The notes under the pieces were generated by a model. That model worked only from the letters and a program-made list of their open reading frames with translations. It had not been told where the DNA came from and did no database searches. Below, one piece after another: positions 1 through 5,464 of a stretch of 5,464 nt of DNA. The translations under genes were made by a program, and so were the position numbers. The stretch is from the NCBI GenBank assembly GCA_959018155.1, contig CAUEKH010000198.1, forward strand, positions 1-5,464. Direction: 5' to 3'. How positions within the stretch are numbered: the first letter of the stretch is position 1; every line of letters starts with the position of its first letter. The stretch comes from an uncultured Hungatella sp. (GTDB taxonomy: Bacteria; Bacillota; Clostridia; Lachnospirales; Lachnospiraceae).

Positions 1-776
1 TTCGTGTCAAGCACCGCGTCACAGCAGAAAAATTTCTTGCCCATACATTTTTCCATGTGCTGTCCGATCTCGTCGAACTTGGTGCGCATCAGGGATTTGC
101 CGCTGACCGGTGTGAAATCCTTCCGGTGCATGACTTCCGGAACGTGGTGGGAGGCAATGGAACGCCAGTGGGTAATGCCGGTTGCGCAGTGCTTGTAGCC
201 GCCGGAATAGCCGCCGTACGGATTTCCCTGGGTATGGCCGATTAAGATGGCTACATCGCTGTCGTAGACGTATTTATTCATCAGCACCGGATCCCCGCGG
301 TCTGTCGTGCCTAAATCAACCAGGTGATCGTAGTCCTCGCTGTCGTGATTGATAATCTGGTGGGTGTACCAGAATTCGTTAAACAGATCATTTCCCAGAA
401 TGCCGCGGATTTCCTGCTCCGTATTCTTCCGGTGAAGTCCATTGGAACAAATCAGAAGGATATCCTTCTTCTCCACCCCGGCCGCGTAAAGTTCATCGAG
501 AATCAGCCGGATGGAAATCTTTCTGTGGGATGTGGGCTGTTCCCCTCCCTTCACCCTGTCGGGAAATACGATCGTCACCCTGGATCCCTTATGCGCCAGC
601 TCTGAGAGCGGTTCCATACCCATAGGATTGCGGATAGACTCCAGCGTCTTCTCAATCAACTGGTCCTCGGGAATATACGGCGGGTCCGCCACCGTCTCTC
701 CGGGTATAAATATGTCTGTATTGTCAGGCAGTTCAGCCGCCATTAAGCCGGCGCCATATTCAAATGATAACTTCAT
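1..776 (-). CDS. LarA-family (lactate racemase domain, DUF2088) protein, N-terminal 258 residues, cut by the left window edge
   Basis: Translating down from the ATG at 776-774 gives an open frame of 258 codons that runs off the window without a stop. The start is supported by AGGAGG at 791-786, nine bases upstream. The family is LarA, nickel-pincer-cofactor enzymes that racemise or epimerise 2-hydroxy acids in the cytoplasm. Recognisable blocks are FPDR near residues 71-74 (the DHTRP region), GLHRKNTEQE near 113-122, the LGTTDRGDP stretch, and GGYSGGYK ending at Lys195, followed by HHVPEVM. By spacing against L. plantarum LarA (numbering from memory), Arg74 matches Arg75, His115 matches His108, Lys195 matches the cofactor-bearing Lys184, and His211 matches the nickel ligand His200. 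Asn185 falls where the second catalytic His174 should be. The gene starts 42 bases after the TIM-like gene, so it is probably the third gene of that operon. The substrate is unknown; lactate racemase activity should not be assumed. Confidence 0.88.
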   Translation of the reverse strand, partial: MKLSFEYGAGLMAAELPDNTDIFIPGETVADPPYIPEDQLIEKTLESIRNPMGMEPLSELAHKGSRVTIVFPDRVKGGEQPTSHRKISIRLILDELYAAGVEKKDILLICSNGLHRKNTEQEIRGILGNDLFNEFWYTHQIINHDSEDYDHLVDLGTTDRGDPVLMNKYVYDSDVAILIGHTQGNPYGGYSGGYKHCATGITHWRSIASHHVPEVMHRKDFTPVSGKSLMRTKFDEIGQHMEKCMGKKFFCCDAVLDT

Positions 777-818
777 AAAATTGATCCTCCTGTTATTTTA
801 ATCTGGTCCCTGCGTGAT

Positions 819-1655
819 TTAATATCCCATATATGTCTTTATAATCTCCAAATATTCATCCGGGTAGAAGCCGATCTCCCCGGCAAACCGTGTCAGGGCA
901 ATGAGGCCGCCATCCATCACAGGCACGGAAGCCAGCATTTCGGCATTATCCACCTTTAATCCGCCGCCGTACACCACATCAAGTCCACCGGTTACTTCCT
1001 TAATATAAGTACCAATCATGGTGATATACTCTTTATCCGGCGGAATCTTTCCCGGACCAATGGCCCAGATCGGTTCGTACGCCACCACCACCTTCGAGGT
1101 GTCCACGCCTTCCAGCCCTATCGTAAGCTGTTCCTTCAGCACTTCCTTCCACCTCGGCTGTTCCTCCGACGACTCTCCGATACAGTAGAGCACAGAAAGC
1201 CCGGTTTCGACGGCATGCCGGATCTCTTTATTTAAAATGCGGTTCACCGCTGCCGTATCTGTCACTCCCGCCTCCGCGAGAATTCCGGCTTTATCTTTCC
1301 GCTCCTCACAATGACCAATGATTGTGGTGGTACAGCCGACTGCCGCTGCCGCGTTGGCAGTCCGGTTCGTGGTAAACGCGCCGAAATTGCCTCCAACCGC
1401 CGTGTCTTCCCGGAAGACTCCCTGGCATCCAACCTTCACCGGACTGCCCTCACAGAGCGCGCCAACCGCCCCGATTAAATGAGCCTCCGGAAAATACATG
1501 GCAAATTCCACGCCGTCATCCGCATATTTCTTCAACTGTTCCTGAGTGTTCGATACAATATAGCTTCCCCACTCCCGGACAGGCGCAATCGAATTGACGC
1601 CGCCGTATTCCTTGGGGATATCAAACCGTTTTAAGTTTAAAAATATATGTTTCAT
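819..1655 (-). CDS. Divergent triose-phosphate isomerase family protein (278 aa)
   Basis: This is a TIM-barrel aldose-ketose isomerase of the triose-phosphate isomerase family. The canonical enzyme interconverts dihydroxyacetone phosphate and glyceraldehyde 3-phosphate. Catalytic residues are visible: Asn7 and Lys9 (NLKRFD, equivalent to NWKMN), His115 (IIGHCEERKD, equivalent to GHSERR), CIGES near 158-162, and Glu194 in AYEPIWAIGPGK. Changes lie in the phosphate-gripping loops. Loop 7 is YGGG rather than YGGS. The last loop reads DGGLIALTRF, so the usual Gly-Gly is Ala-Leu and an Arg is introduced. There is also a longer insert (GVFREDTAVGGNFGAFTTN, from residue 79) before the catalytic His. 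At 278 aa it is longer than the usual 250 or so. I chose the ATG at 1655 because a strong purine-rich ribosome site precedes it; an in-frame ATG at 1727 would overlap the kinase gene and has no such site. It may be a true TIM, or an isomerase for another short phosphosugar such as tetrulose phosphates (as in LerI/EryH relatives). Family certain, substrate open. Confidence 0.9.
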   Translation of the reverse strand: MKHIFLNLKRFDIPKEYGGVNSIAPVREWGSYIVSNTQEQLKKYADDGVEFAMYFPEAHLIGAVGALCEGSPVKVGCQGVFREDTAVGGNFGAFTTNRTANAAAAVGCTTTIIGHCEERKDKAGILAEAGVTDTAAVNRILNKEIRHAVETGLSVLYCIGESSEEQPRWKEVLKEQLTIGLEGVDTSKVVVAYEPIWAIGPGKIPPDKEYITMIGTYIKEVTGGLDVVYGGGLKVDNAEMLASVPVMDGGLIALTRFAGEIGFYPDEYLEIIKTYMGY

Positions 1656-1670
1656 CCTCTCCTTCTCCTT
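1656..1670 (-). promoter_or_regulatory. Double Shine-Dalgarno that fixes the TIM-like start
   Basis: Reading the minus strand, AAGGAGAAGGAGAGG sits directly before the ATG at 1655. The first AAGGAG ends nine bases upstream of the ATG, which is a good distance; the second ends only three bases upstream, which is too close. This supports translation from 1655 rather than from the in-frame ATG at 1727, which lacks a ribosome site. Confidence 0.75.
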
Positions 1671-1691
1671 TTCCCTGCTTGCAGATATCTG

Positions 1692-1717
1692 ATGACTCCC
1701 GTTTTTTCCGGAGTCAT
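1692..1717. other. Stable hairpin at the kinase/TIM-like gene junction
   Basis: ATGACTCC (1692-1699) and GGAGTCAT (1710-1717) form a perfect 8-bp stem, with one mismatch and a further G-C pair enclosing a loop of six T (plus) or six A (minus). The kinase stop codon (1716-1714) lies inside the stem. On the plus strand the stem is followed by a T-rich run (1718-1735), the shape of a rho-independent terminator, yet there is no plus-strand gene. On the minus strand, the direction of the genes, no U-run follows; instead a 10-bp palindrome CAGATATCTG (1691-1682) comes next. In the sense transcript it may mark an RNA processing or stabilising site between the two genes. Confidence 0.5.
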
Positions 1718-2913
1718 TCTTTTTCATTTTTCGTTTCTATTTTGTATTCTTCTCTGAAATCAATAAAGTCCCTCAGTTCCGGTCCGATAAGCGGCTTACA
1801 CCAGCGCACAAATTCCTCTGTCACATCATTTCCCCGTTCATTAATGCAGGAGTCGGGAATCGTCCGCTCATACATCATCACCTCGCTGATAGGGATTTTT
1901 TCCGTATGGATCTGATAGGAACCATCCTCCGTCTCATCCCGGATTATTCCAATCATAATGCCGCCCGCGCCCTCCATTGCCGCTTTTAGCGCCTCTCTTC
2001 CCACAAGAATTGCTTCGTCTCTGTCCACCGGCGACTGCCAGGCGACAGAGGCCCGGCCGCAGATTCCCGGTTTCTCGCTCCTGGCCTTGATACCCAGTTT
2101 TTTAATTACCAGTTCCGCCAAATAGGCACTGACATCCCCGTAATACGTGGCGCGCCCCGACTTGAATATCGGGGGGACAATCGGATCGCCCTCTTTATTT
2201 TTCAGCCCTTCACTGGCAACGACTACCACACCGCCCAGTTTCTCATACAGTTTTTTCACATCCTCTAAGAACTCTTCTTCATGAAAAGGACGTTCCGGAA
2301 GGTAGATAAGGTGAGGCGCATCTCCCGGCTTCTTCCTGGCAAGAGCTGAGGCGGCCGTTATCCAGCCGGCATTGCGCCCCATGGCCTCGATGACACAGAC
2401 ATGGATAGGCAGCGACTTTACGTCAACCCCTACTTCCGCCGTGGTGGCCGCTATGTATCTCGCCGCGCTCCCGTAACCTGGTGTATGATCGGTAATCGCA
2501 ATATCATTATCAATAGTCTTGGGGATTCCCACCACATGGATCCCCTCTTCTTTGCAGACCTCATGGATACGTCCGCAGGTGTCCATGGTTCCGTTCCCTC
2601 CATTTAAAAGCACATATTTGATATCGTGCTTCTTAAAAATGGAAACCATGGCCTCATAGTCCTCCTGCTCCAGCGCGTATCGCGATGAACCGATGGCTGT
2701 GGCAGGAGTTGTCAAAAGCAGTTTCAGTTTCTCCTCCGGATATTTCATCAGGTCGAGAAAACGCTCTTTCAAAATCCCTTCGCTTCCCCCGATGGCCGCG
2801 TAGACCTTTCCTATCCGCCCACTCTGTTTCGCTTCCTCAATCACTCCATAAAGAGAGGAATTTATCACGGCAGTCGGCCCGCCGCCATGGACAATCAATA
2901 CATTTTCCGCCAT
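1714..2913 (-). CDS. 6-phosphofructokinase family protein (399 aa), unusual GGNGT donor motif
   Basis: This cytoplasmic sugar-phosphate kinase of the PfkA superfamily canonically phosphorylates fructose 6-phosphate to the 1,6-bisphosphate with ATP or pyrophosphate. Motifs in order are HGGGPTAVINSS (9-20), GSSRY (75-79), NGGNGTMDT (104-112), PKTIDND (131-137, with the catalytic Asp pair), TPGYGSAARY (144-153), MGRNAGW (178-184), SEG near 230, and PGICGRAS in the sugar-binding half. Length and overall pattern match the clostridial group usually annotated as PPi-dependent, whose motif is GGNDS followed by PKTIDND. Here the donor-discriminating Asp is Gly108, which in the superfamily points to ATP, while Lys132 is the residue found in PPi enzymes and also in plant and trypanosome ATP enzymes. 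The start is supported by AAGGTGGAG (2926-2919), five bases upstream. It is the first gene of the kinase/TIM-like/LarA-like unit. Donor and sugar substrate need testing; family assignment is firm. Confidence 0.92.
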   Translation of the reverse strand: MAENVLIVHGGGPTAVINSSLYGVIEEAKQSGRIGKVYAAIGGSEGILKERFLDLMKYPEEKLKLLLTTPATAIGSSRYALEQEDYEAMVSIFKKHDIKYVLLNGGNGTMDTCGRIHEVCKEEGIHVVGIPKTIDNDIAITDHTPGYGSAARYIAATTAEVGVDVKSLPIHVCVIEAMGRNAGWITAASALARKKPGDAPHLIYLPERPFHEEEFLEDVKKLYEKLGGVVVVASEGLKNKEGDPIVPPIFKSGRATYYGDVSAYLAELVIKKLGIKARSEKPGICGRASVAWQSPVDRDEAILVGREALKAAMEGAGGIMIGIIRDETEDGSYQIHTEKIPISEVMMYERTIPDSCINERGNDVTEEFVRWCKPLIGPELRDFIDFREEYKIETKNEKE

Positions 2914-2981
2914 GTCACTCCACCTTTCCTAAACTGTGGCTTCTTAAAGTAACCCGCCTAAAATGACACTTCTATAAGTAT

Positions 2982-3011
2982 ATCTTAGCATATGAGAGGG
3001 GATTTGGTGAA
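2982..3011 (-). promoter_or_regulatory. Candidate sigma-A promoter for the kinase operon
   Basis: On the minus strand an extended -10, TGCTAAGAT (2990-2982), is preceded by TTCACC (3011-3006) as a 4-of-6 match to TTGACA, with an 18-base spacer. Transcription would start near 2975 and leave a leader of about 60 bases before the kinase ATG at 2913. The -35 is weak, so an activator or the adjacent palindrome may matter. Found by eye only. Confidence 0.5.
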
Positions 3012-3020
3012 AATTTTACT

Positions 3021-3030
3021 CAAACGTTTG
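3021..3030. promoter_or_regulatory. LacI-family-type operator, palindrome CAAACGTTTG
   Basis: A perfect 10-bp palindrome with a central CG, the symmetry typical of LacI/GalR-family operators. It lies ten bases upstream of the candidate -35 and about 50 bases upstream of the inferred transcription start of the kinase operon. It is a poor match to the catabolite-repression cre consensus, so a local sugar-responsive regulator is more likely; no regulator gene lies in this window. A related ten-mer, CAATGGTTTG at 3062-3071 (CAAACCATTG on the minus strand, 8 of 10 identical), is centred 41 bp away. Confidence 0.5.
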
Positions 3031-3077
3031 GCTTAATAAAATGATAATTTGCATATTCCGCCAATGGTTTGCCTGGC

Positions 3078-3116
3078 ATAAAATAAACAGGAGGGCAGCG
3101 TAAAAACACACTGCCC
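3078..3116 (-). terminator. Probable rho-independent terminator of the pgi-SBP unit
   Basis: On the minus strand GGGCAG (3116-3111) pairs with CTGCCC (3098-3093). Two further pairs follow a mismatch, around a T-rich loop. The stem is followed by TCCTGTTTATTTTAT (3092-3078), which is T-rich but interrupted. It begins about 20 bases after the stop of the binding-protein gene. The short stem and broken U-run make it a moderate terminator, so some read-through into the kinase operon is possible. Confidence 0.55.
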
Positions 3117-3135
3117 CGCCTGGTACGGTCATCTG

Positions 3136-4650
3136 CTATTTATATTGCGCATAGTCTTCTTCTGTAAAGTTTCGTGACATATCCCAGCCAGTAAAATCCA
3201 GCAGACCATAATCAACTCCAGCCGCTTCACAGGCCCGTTTCCACTCAGCCGTTGAGGCATCTGCCAGCGTCTTAAGCGCGGTATCATAATCTGTCAGTGA
3301 TTTTGAGAAAACTCCCTGAAGCAGATCGCCAAGTCCTGGCTGTACGTCTACTACCTGAGTGTAGAACCCTTCTACTGATGCATCCCGCGTTCTAACGGAT
3401 GGATAAGTAACTGTCGTTTCCTTAAGTATGTCATAATACTGTTTTGAGAGTTCATTTGTTAAATATTTCTCATTAATTCCTTTTACAATTGACAGCCATG
3501 CTCCGCTGCCTACACAAGCTTTCTGGTAAGAATAATCTTCGCTGTACATACATTTTAAATACTCAGCAGACATTTCAGGATTTTTAGAACGGGAGGATAT
3601 CCCATAAACATTCATACTGTAATCCCCGGCTGCCTGGTATATCCCACGCTCTTTATCCGGAACAGGGATCGCCATAACTCCGAACTCCAGGTCAGGATTA
3701 TTTTCTTCCCACGCTGCAATACAGAACATTCCAGAGACTAAGAAAGCGGCTTCATTCTGTGCAAAACGTTCTCTGGCTACCGGTGCAGAAATTGTCACAG
3801 TATCAGGATGAAGACTACCATCAGCAACCAGTTTTGTAAAGAAAGCAAATGTCTCTTTGACTGCCGGGGAATCAAAATCTGCCTTTCCGTCCGCTGTCAG
3901 AACATTACCATACGGTGCAATTCTGGCACCTGCTACCTGAGAAAATGCGCGAATCAGTGTCTCCATTCTCCAACTCTGTTGTCCCCCTTCAATCAGGCCA
4001 TAAGCATCCGTCTTTTCTGTCACATTTTTACATGCTGCCAAAAATTCGTCCCATGTTTCTGGAATTTCTGTCACACCCGCCTGTTCAAGAAGTTTCTTAT
4101 TATAAAAAACCAGACTGGAAGCCAAAGCCATCTGTTCCGGCAGTCCGTAGTATTTATCATCCAACATAGTTGTTCCCGGAATAAACACTTCATCAATCAG
4201 TGTATCAAACCACTCTTTTTCTATATAATCGCTCATTGGAACAATAAGGCCTTCATCCACTGCAAGTGTAAGGGTCATTGTTGCCGGAAGATAAAACACA
4301 TCAGGCCCCTCATCAGAAGAAAGCGAAGTTACAATAGATTGAGATAACATATCCTGCGTCATGCAGGTATACTCCACCTTCACTCCCGGATGTTTTTCTT
4401 CAAATTCCTTATGAAATGCCTCCCGCTGCGTCACAGTAGAATCACAGTAATCCCATACCCGCAGAATCACATCTCCTTCAGCTGCTTTCGAGGTCGTTTC
4501 TTCAACCGTCGCTTTGCTCTCCGCCTTTGCCGTGGTTCCGCTCTCCTCTTTCCCCTCCGTATTGCTTACTGAAGGCAGACCACACCCTGTCATACATAAA
4601 ACCATTGCTGAGATCACAACTGCAATCAACCCTGTTCTTCTCCGTTTCAT
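3136..4650 (-). CDS. ABC transporter extracellular solute-binding lipoprotein, family 1 (sugar type), 504 aa
   Basis: This protein would capture a sugar or oligosaccharide outside the membrane and deliver it to an ABC permease. The N-terminus has KRRR, a hydrophobic stretch (about 7-19) and the lipobox MTGC, giving lipidation at Cys23. A low-complexity linker rich in Ser, Thr, Glu and Lys (about 27-58) follows, as in Gram-positive surface lipoproteins. The mature domain starts near VILRVWDY (61-68). Family-1 binding-protein signs are FEEKHPGVKVEY (83-94), GPDVFYLP (115-122), YYGLPEQ (167-173), LVFYNKKLLEQAGV (180-193), PETWDEFLAACK (197-208) and NEAAFLVSGMF (299-309). The start is set by AGAAGGAG six bases upstream of the ATG and by the 4-base overlap with the pgi stop, which suggests translational coupling. 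No permease or ATPase gene is visible, and a probable terminator follows, so its partners are elsewhere. By eye the gene is more A/T-rich than the kinase operon. The ligand is unknown. Confidence 0.9.
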   Translation of the reverse strand: MKRRRTGLIAVVISAMVLCMTGCGLPSVSNTEGKEESGTTAKAESKATVEETTSKAAEGDVILRVWDYCDSTVTQREAFHKEFEEKHPGVKVEYTCMTQDMLSQSIVTSLSSDEGPDVFYLPATMTLTLAVDEGLIVPMSDYIEKEWFDTLIDEVFIPGTTMLDDKYYGLPEQMALASSLVFYNKKLLEQAGVTEIPETWDEFLAACKNVTEKTDAYGLIEGGQQSWRMETLIRAFSQVAGARIAPYGNVLTADGKADFDSPAVKETFAFFTKLVADGSLHPDTVTISAPVARERFAQNEAAFLVSGMFCIAAWEENNPDLEFGVMAIPVPDKERGIYQAAGDYSMNVYGISSRSKNPEMSAEYLKCMYSEDYSYQKACVGSGAWLSIVKGINEKYLTNELSKQYYDILKETTVTYPSVRTRDASVEGFYTQVVDVQPGLGDLLQGVFSKSLTDYDTALKTLADASTAEWKRACEAAGVDYGLLDFTGWDMSRNFTEEDYAQYK

Positions 4651-5464
4651 ATCCTTCTCCTTCTTTCATAATCAATCGTTGGTATTTCAGTTTCTTCTTT
4701 CGCTTCCGTGTTCCGCCCTGTAAATCCTTTCTTTTTCTGCTGCAATTCGCGGAACATATACATCTTATAATTTTCCACACCTGGCTGATTAAATGGATTT
4801 ACCTCTAAAAATCTGCTGGATAAGTAACAGCTAAACATGAAAAAGTAAAATAACTGCCCCATGTGCCAGGCATCCAAGCGTTCCACCTCCAGGCAGATAC
4901 ATGGCAGACGTTCCCCGTGCGCCTGCAGGGTGGCCTGGTACGCCACATCATTAACCCAGTTTAACCCCTTTCCATCGAGATAGCCGAAGCCATCGTCAAT
5001 GCCATCATTATTCAAATAATACTCTGAACCGCTGTCTGTTACATGAAGGAACGTCTCAAACATGATGGGCGTCCCCTCCTGAAGATACTGTCCTACAGAA
5101 TGGAGTTCTTCCGACATCTCGCAGTAGGTTGGATAGATACCCTTTCCATCTTTCCCTTCACTTTCTGCAAACAACTGTACCCACCATTTTGCAAGATACC
5201 GAAGGCGTGGTTCGAAGAAAGAAAGCATTTCAATTCCCATATTTCGTTCCAGAAGCAGATTGCGGACTGCTGCATAGGTAAACGAGGGATTTGACAGCGA
5301 GCCGTCATTTTTAAGTCTCATTTCCATCTCAGAAGCACCTTCCACAAGTTTTCCGATATCAATTCCCGCTACAGCCACAGGCAGAAGTCCTACATCACTG
5401 AAAGCAGAATATCTCCCCCCTACATCTTCGGGAAATGGTAAAAATGTATAGTTTTTATCCCTGC
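4647..5464 (-). CDS. pgi: Glucose-6-phosphate isomerase, C-terminal 271 residues, cut by the right window edge
   Basis: The frame is open to the window edge, and its true start lies outside. This cytoplasmic enzyme interconverts glucose 6-phosphate and fructose 6-phosphate. Counting from the first complete codon (5462), visible landmarks are EDVGGRYSAFSDVGLLPVAV (12-31, close to the first PGI signature), AESEGKDGKGIYP, ELHSVGQYLQEG with the active-site His, and NPFNQPGVENYK, the second PGI signature with its conserved Lys. The pattern matches the short Bacillus/Clostridium form of about 450 residues. After the MFREL helix start the tail diverges from the usual GKPG-type ending and finishes TIDYERRRRI. 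Those Arg codons double as the ribosome site of the next gene, and the TGA at 4649-4647 overlaps that gene's ATG. An internal GTG at 5378 is not the start, because conserved PGI sequence continues upstream. Whether this is the only pgi of the genome cannot be judged. Confidence 0.95.
   Translation of the reverse strand, partial: RDKNYTFLPFPEDVGGRYSAFSDVGLLPVAVAGIDIGKLVEGASEMEMRLKNDGSLSNPSFTYAAVRNLLLERNMGIEMLSFFEPRLRYLAKWWVQLFAESEGKDGKGIYPTYCEMSEELHSVGQYLQEGTPIMFETFLHVTDSGSEYYLNNDGIDDGFGYLDGKGLNWVNDVAYQATLQAHGERLPCICLEVERLDAWHMGQLFYFFMFSCYLSSRFLEVNPFNQPGVENYKMYMFRELQQKKKGFTGRNTEAKEETEIPTIDYERRRRI

Larger units (their letters stand above)
2914..3135. other. 222-base intergenic region between the two operons
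   Basis: This non-coding stretch separates the pgi-SBP unit from the kinase unit. It holds the probable terminator nearest the binding-protein gene, then the degenerate and perfect palindromes, then the candidate promoter and the ribosome site AAGGTGGAG (2926-2919) of the kinase gene. I found no open frame with a ribosome site and no RNA gene in it. Confidence 0.7.

Noticed and set aside
4..801. Several overlapping plus-strand frames of 60-96 codons at the left end
   Set aside because: They are antisense to the LarA-like gene, whose minus-strand frame is open throughout and full of family motifs.
1656..1727. A 24-residue N-terminal extension of the TIM-like protein, starting at an ATG at 1727
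   Set aside because: It overlaps the end of the kinase gene, has no ribosome site, encodes low-complexity charged sequence across the hairpin, and has no counterpart in TIM proteins. The ATG at 1655 has a strong ribosome site and begins at the family's natural N-terminus.
3014..3036. A catabolite-responsive cre site for CcpA
   Set aside because: The palindrome CAAACGTTTG shares the central CG but lacks the flanking TG and CA bases of the cre consensus, so a different LacI-family protein fits better.
2914..3135. Riboswitch, small RNA, tRNA or CRISPR in the intergenic gap
   Set aside because: Apart from the short terminator stem and the palindromes, no conserved aptamer-like or repeat structure is visible, and the inferred kinase leader of about 60 bases is short for a riboswitch.
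3808..4347. A 179-codon plus-strand frame rich in Cys, Phe and His
   Set aside because: It lies wholly antisense to the binding-protein gene. Its composition is that expected of a reverse-strand shadow, and I see no ribosome site or family motif.
4647..4760. A frameshift at the end of pgi that could explain the divergent tail
   Set aside because: The frame runs cleanly through the second PGI signature to a TGA that forms a normal ATGA overlap with the next gene. No other frame restores a better family ending that I can recognise.
4502..4780. A 92-codon minus-strand frame across the pgi/SBP junction
   Set aside because: It overlaps both real genes in a different frame and carries no recognisable domain.

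Overview
The window looks like a chromosomal segment of a Gram-positive anaerobe of the Clostridia, most likely a Lachnospiraceae / Clostridium cluster XIVa type gut bacterium. This rests on strong AGGAGG-type ribosome sites before every start that can be seen, a short Bacillus/Clostridium-type glucose-6-phosphate isomerase, a lipoprotein sugar-binding protein, moderate GC content, and a phosphofructokinase of the clostridial GGN-x-(S/T)-MDT group. This placement is inference from protein style, not from a marker gene.

All five genes lie on the minus strand, so in transcription order the window reads from high to low coordinates. (1) 5464-4647: C-terminal part of glucose-6-phosphate isomerase, cut by the window edge. 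(2) 4650-3136: a lipoprotein solute-binding protein of an ABC sugar importer, joined to pgi by a 4-base ATGA overlap. (3) 3135-2914: a 222-base intergenic region with a probable terminator for the pgi unit, a perfect CAAACGTTTG palindrome of LacI-family operator type (with a possible second, degenerate copy), and a candidate extended -10 promoter for the next unit. (4) 2913-1714: a 6-phosphofructokinase family protein. (5) 1655-819: a divergent triose-phosphate isomerase family protein. (6) 776 to the left edge: the N-terminal 258 residues of a LarA-type (nickel-pincer hydroxyacid racemase) protein.

Genes 4-6 are closely spaced and look like one operon. Each is a recognisable family member with changes at diagnostic positions. 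The kinase has Gly at the ATP/PPi-discriminating position but Asn where the motif normally has Asp. The TIM homologue keeps the catalytic Lys, His and Glu but has lost the Gly-Gly of the last phosphate-gripping loop. The LarA homologue keeps the cofactor-bearing Lys and the nickel-binding His but has Asn at one of the two catalytic His positions. My inference is that the operon encodes a specialised sugar or sugar-acid pathway built from paralogues of glycolytic enzymes plus a LarA-like enzyme, under a LacI-family regulator, rather than housekeeping glycolysis. The neighbouring pgi-SBP unit could feed the same or another sugar route. The substrate cannot be read from this sequence. I saw no RNA gene, CRISPR array, insertion sequence or integrase.
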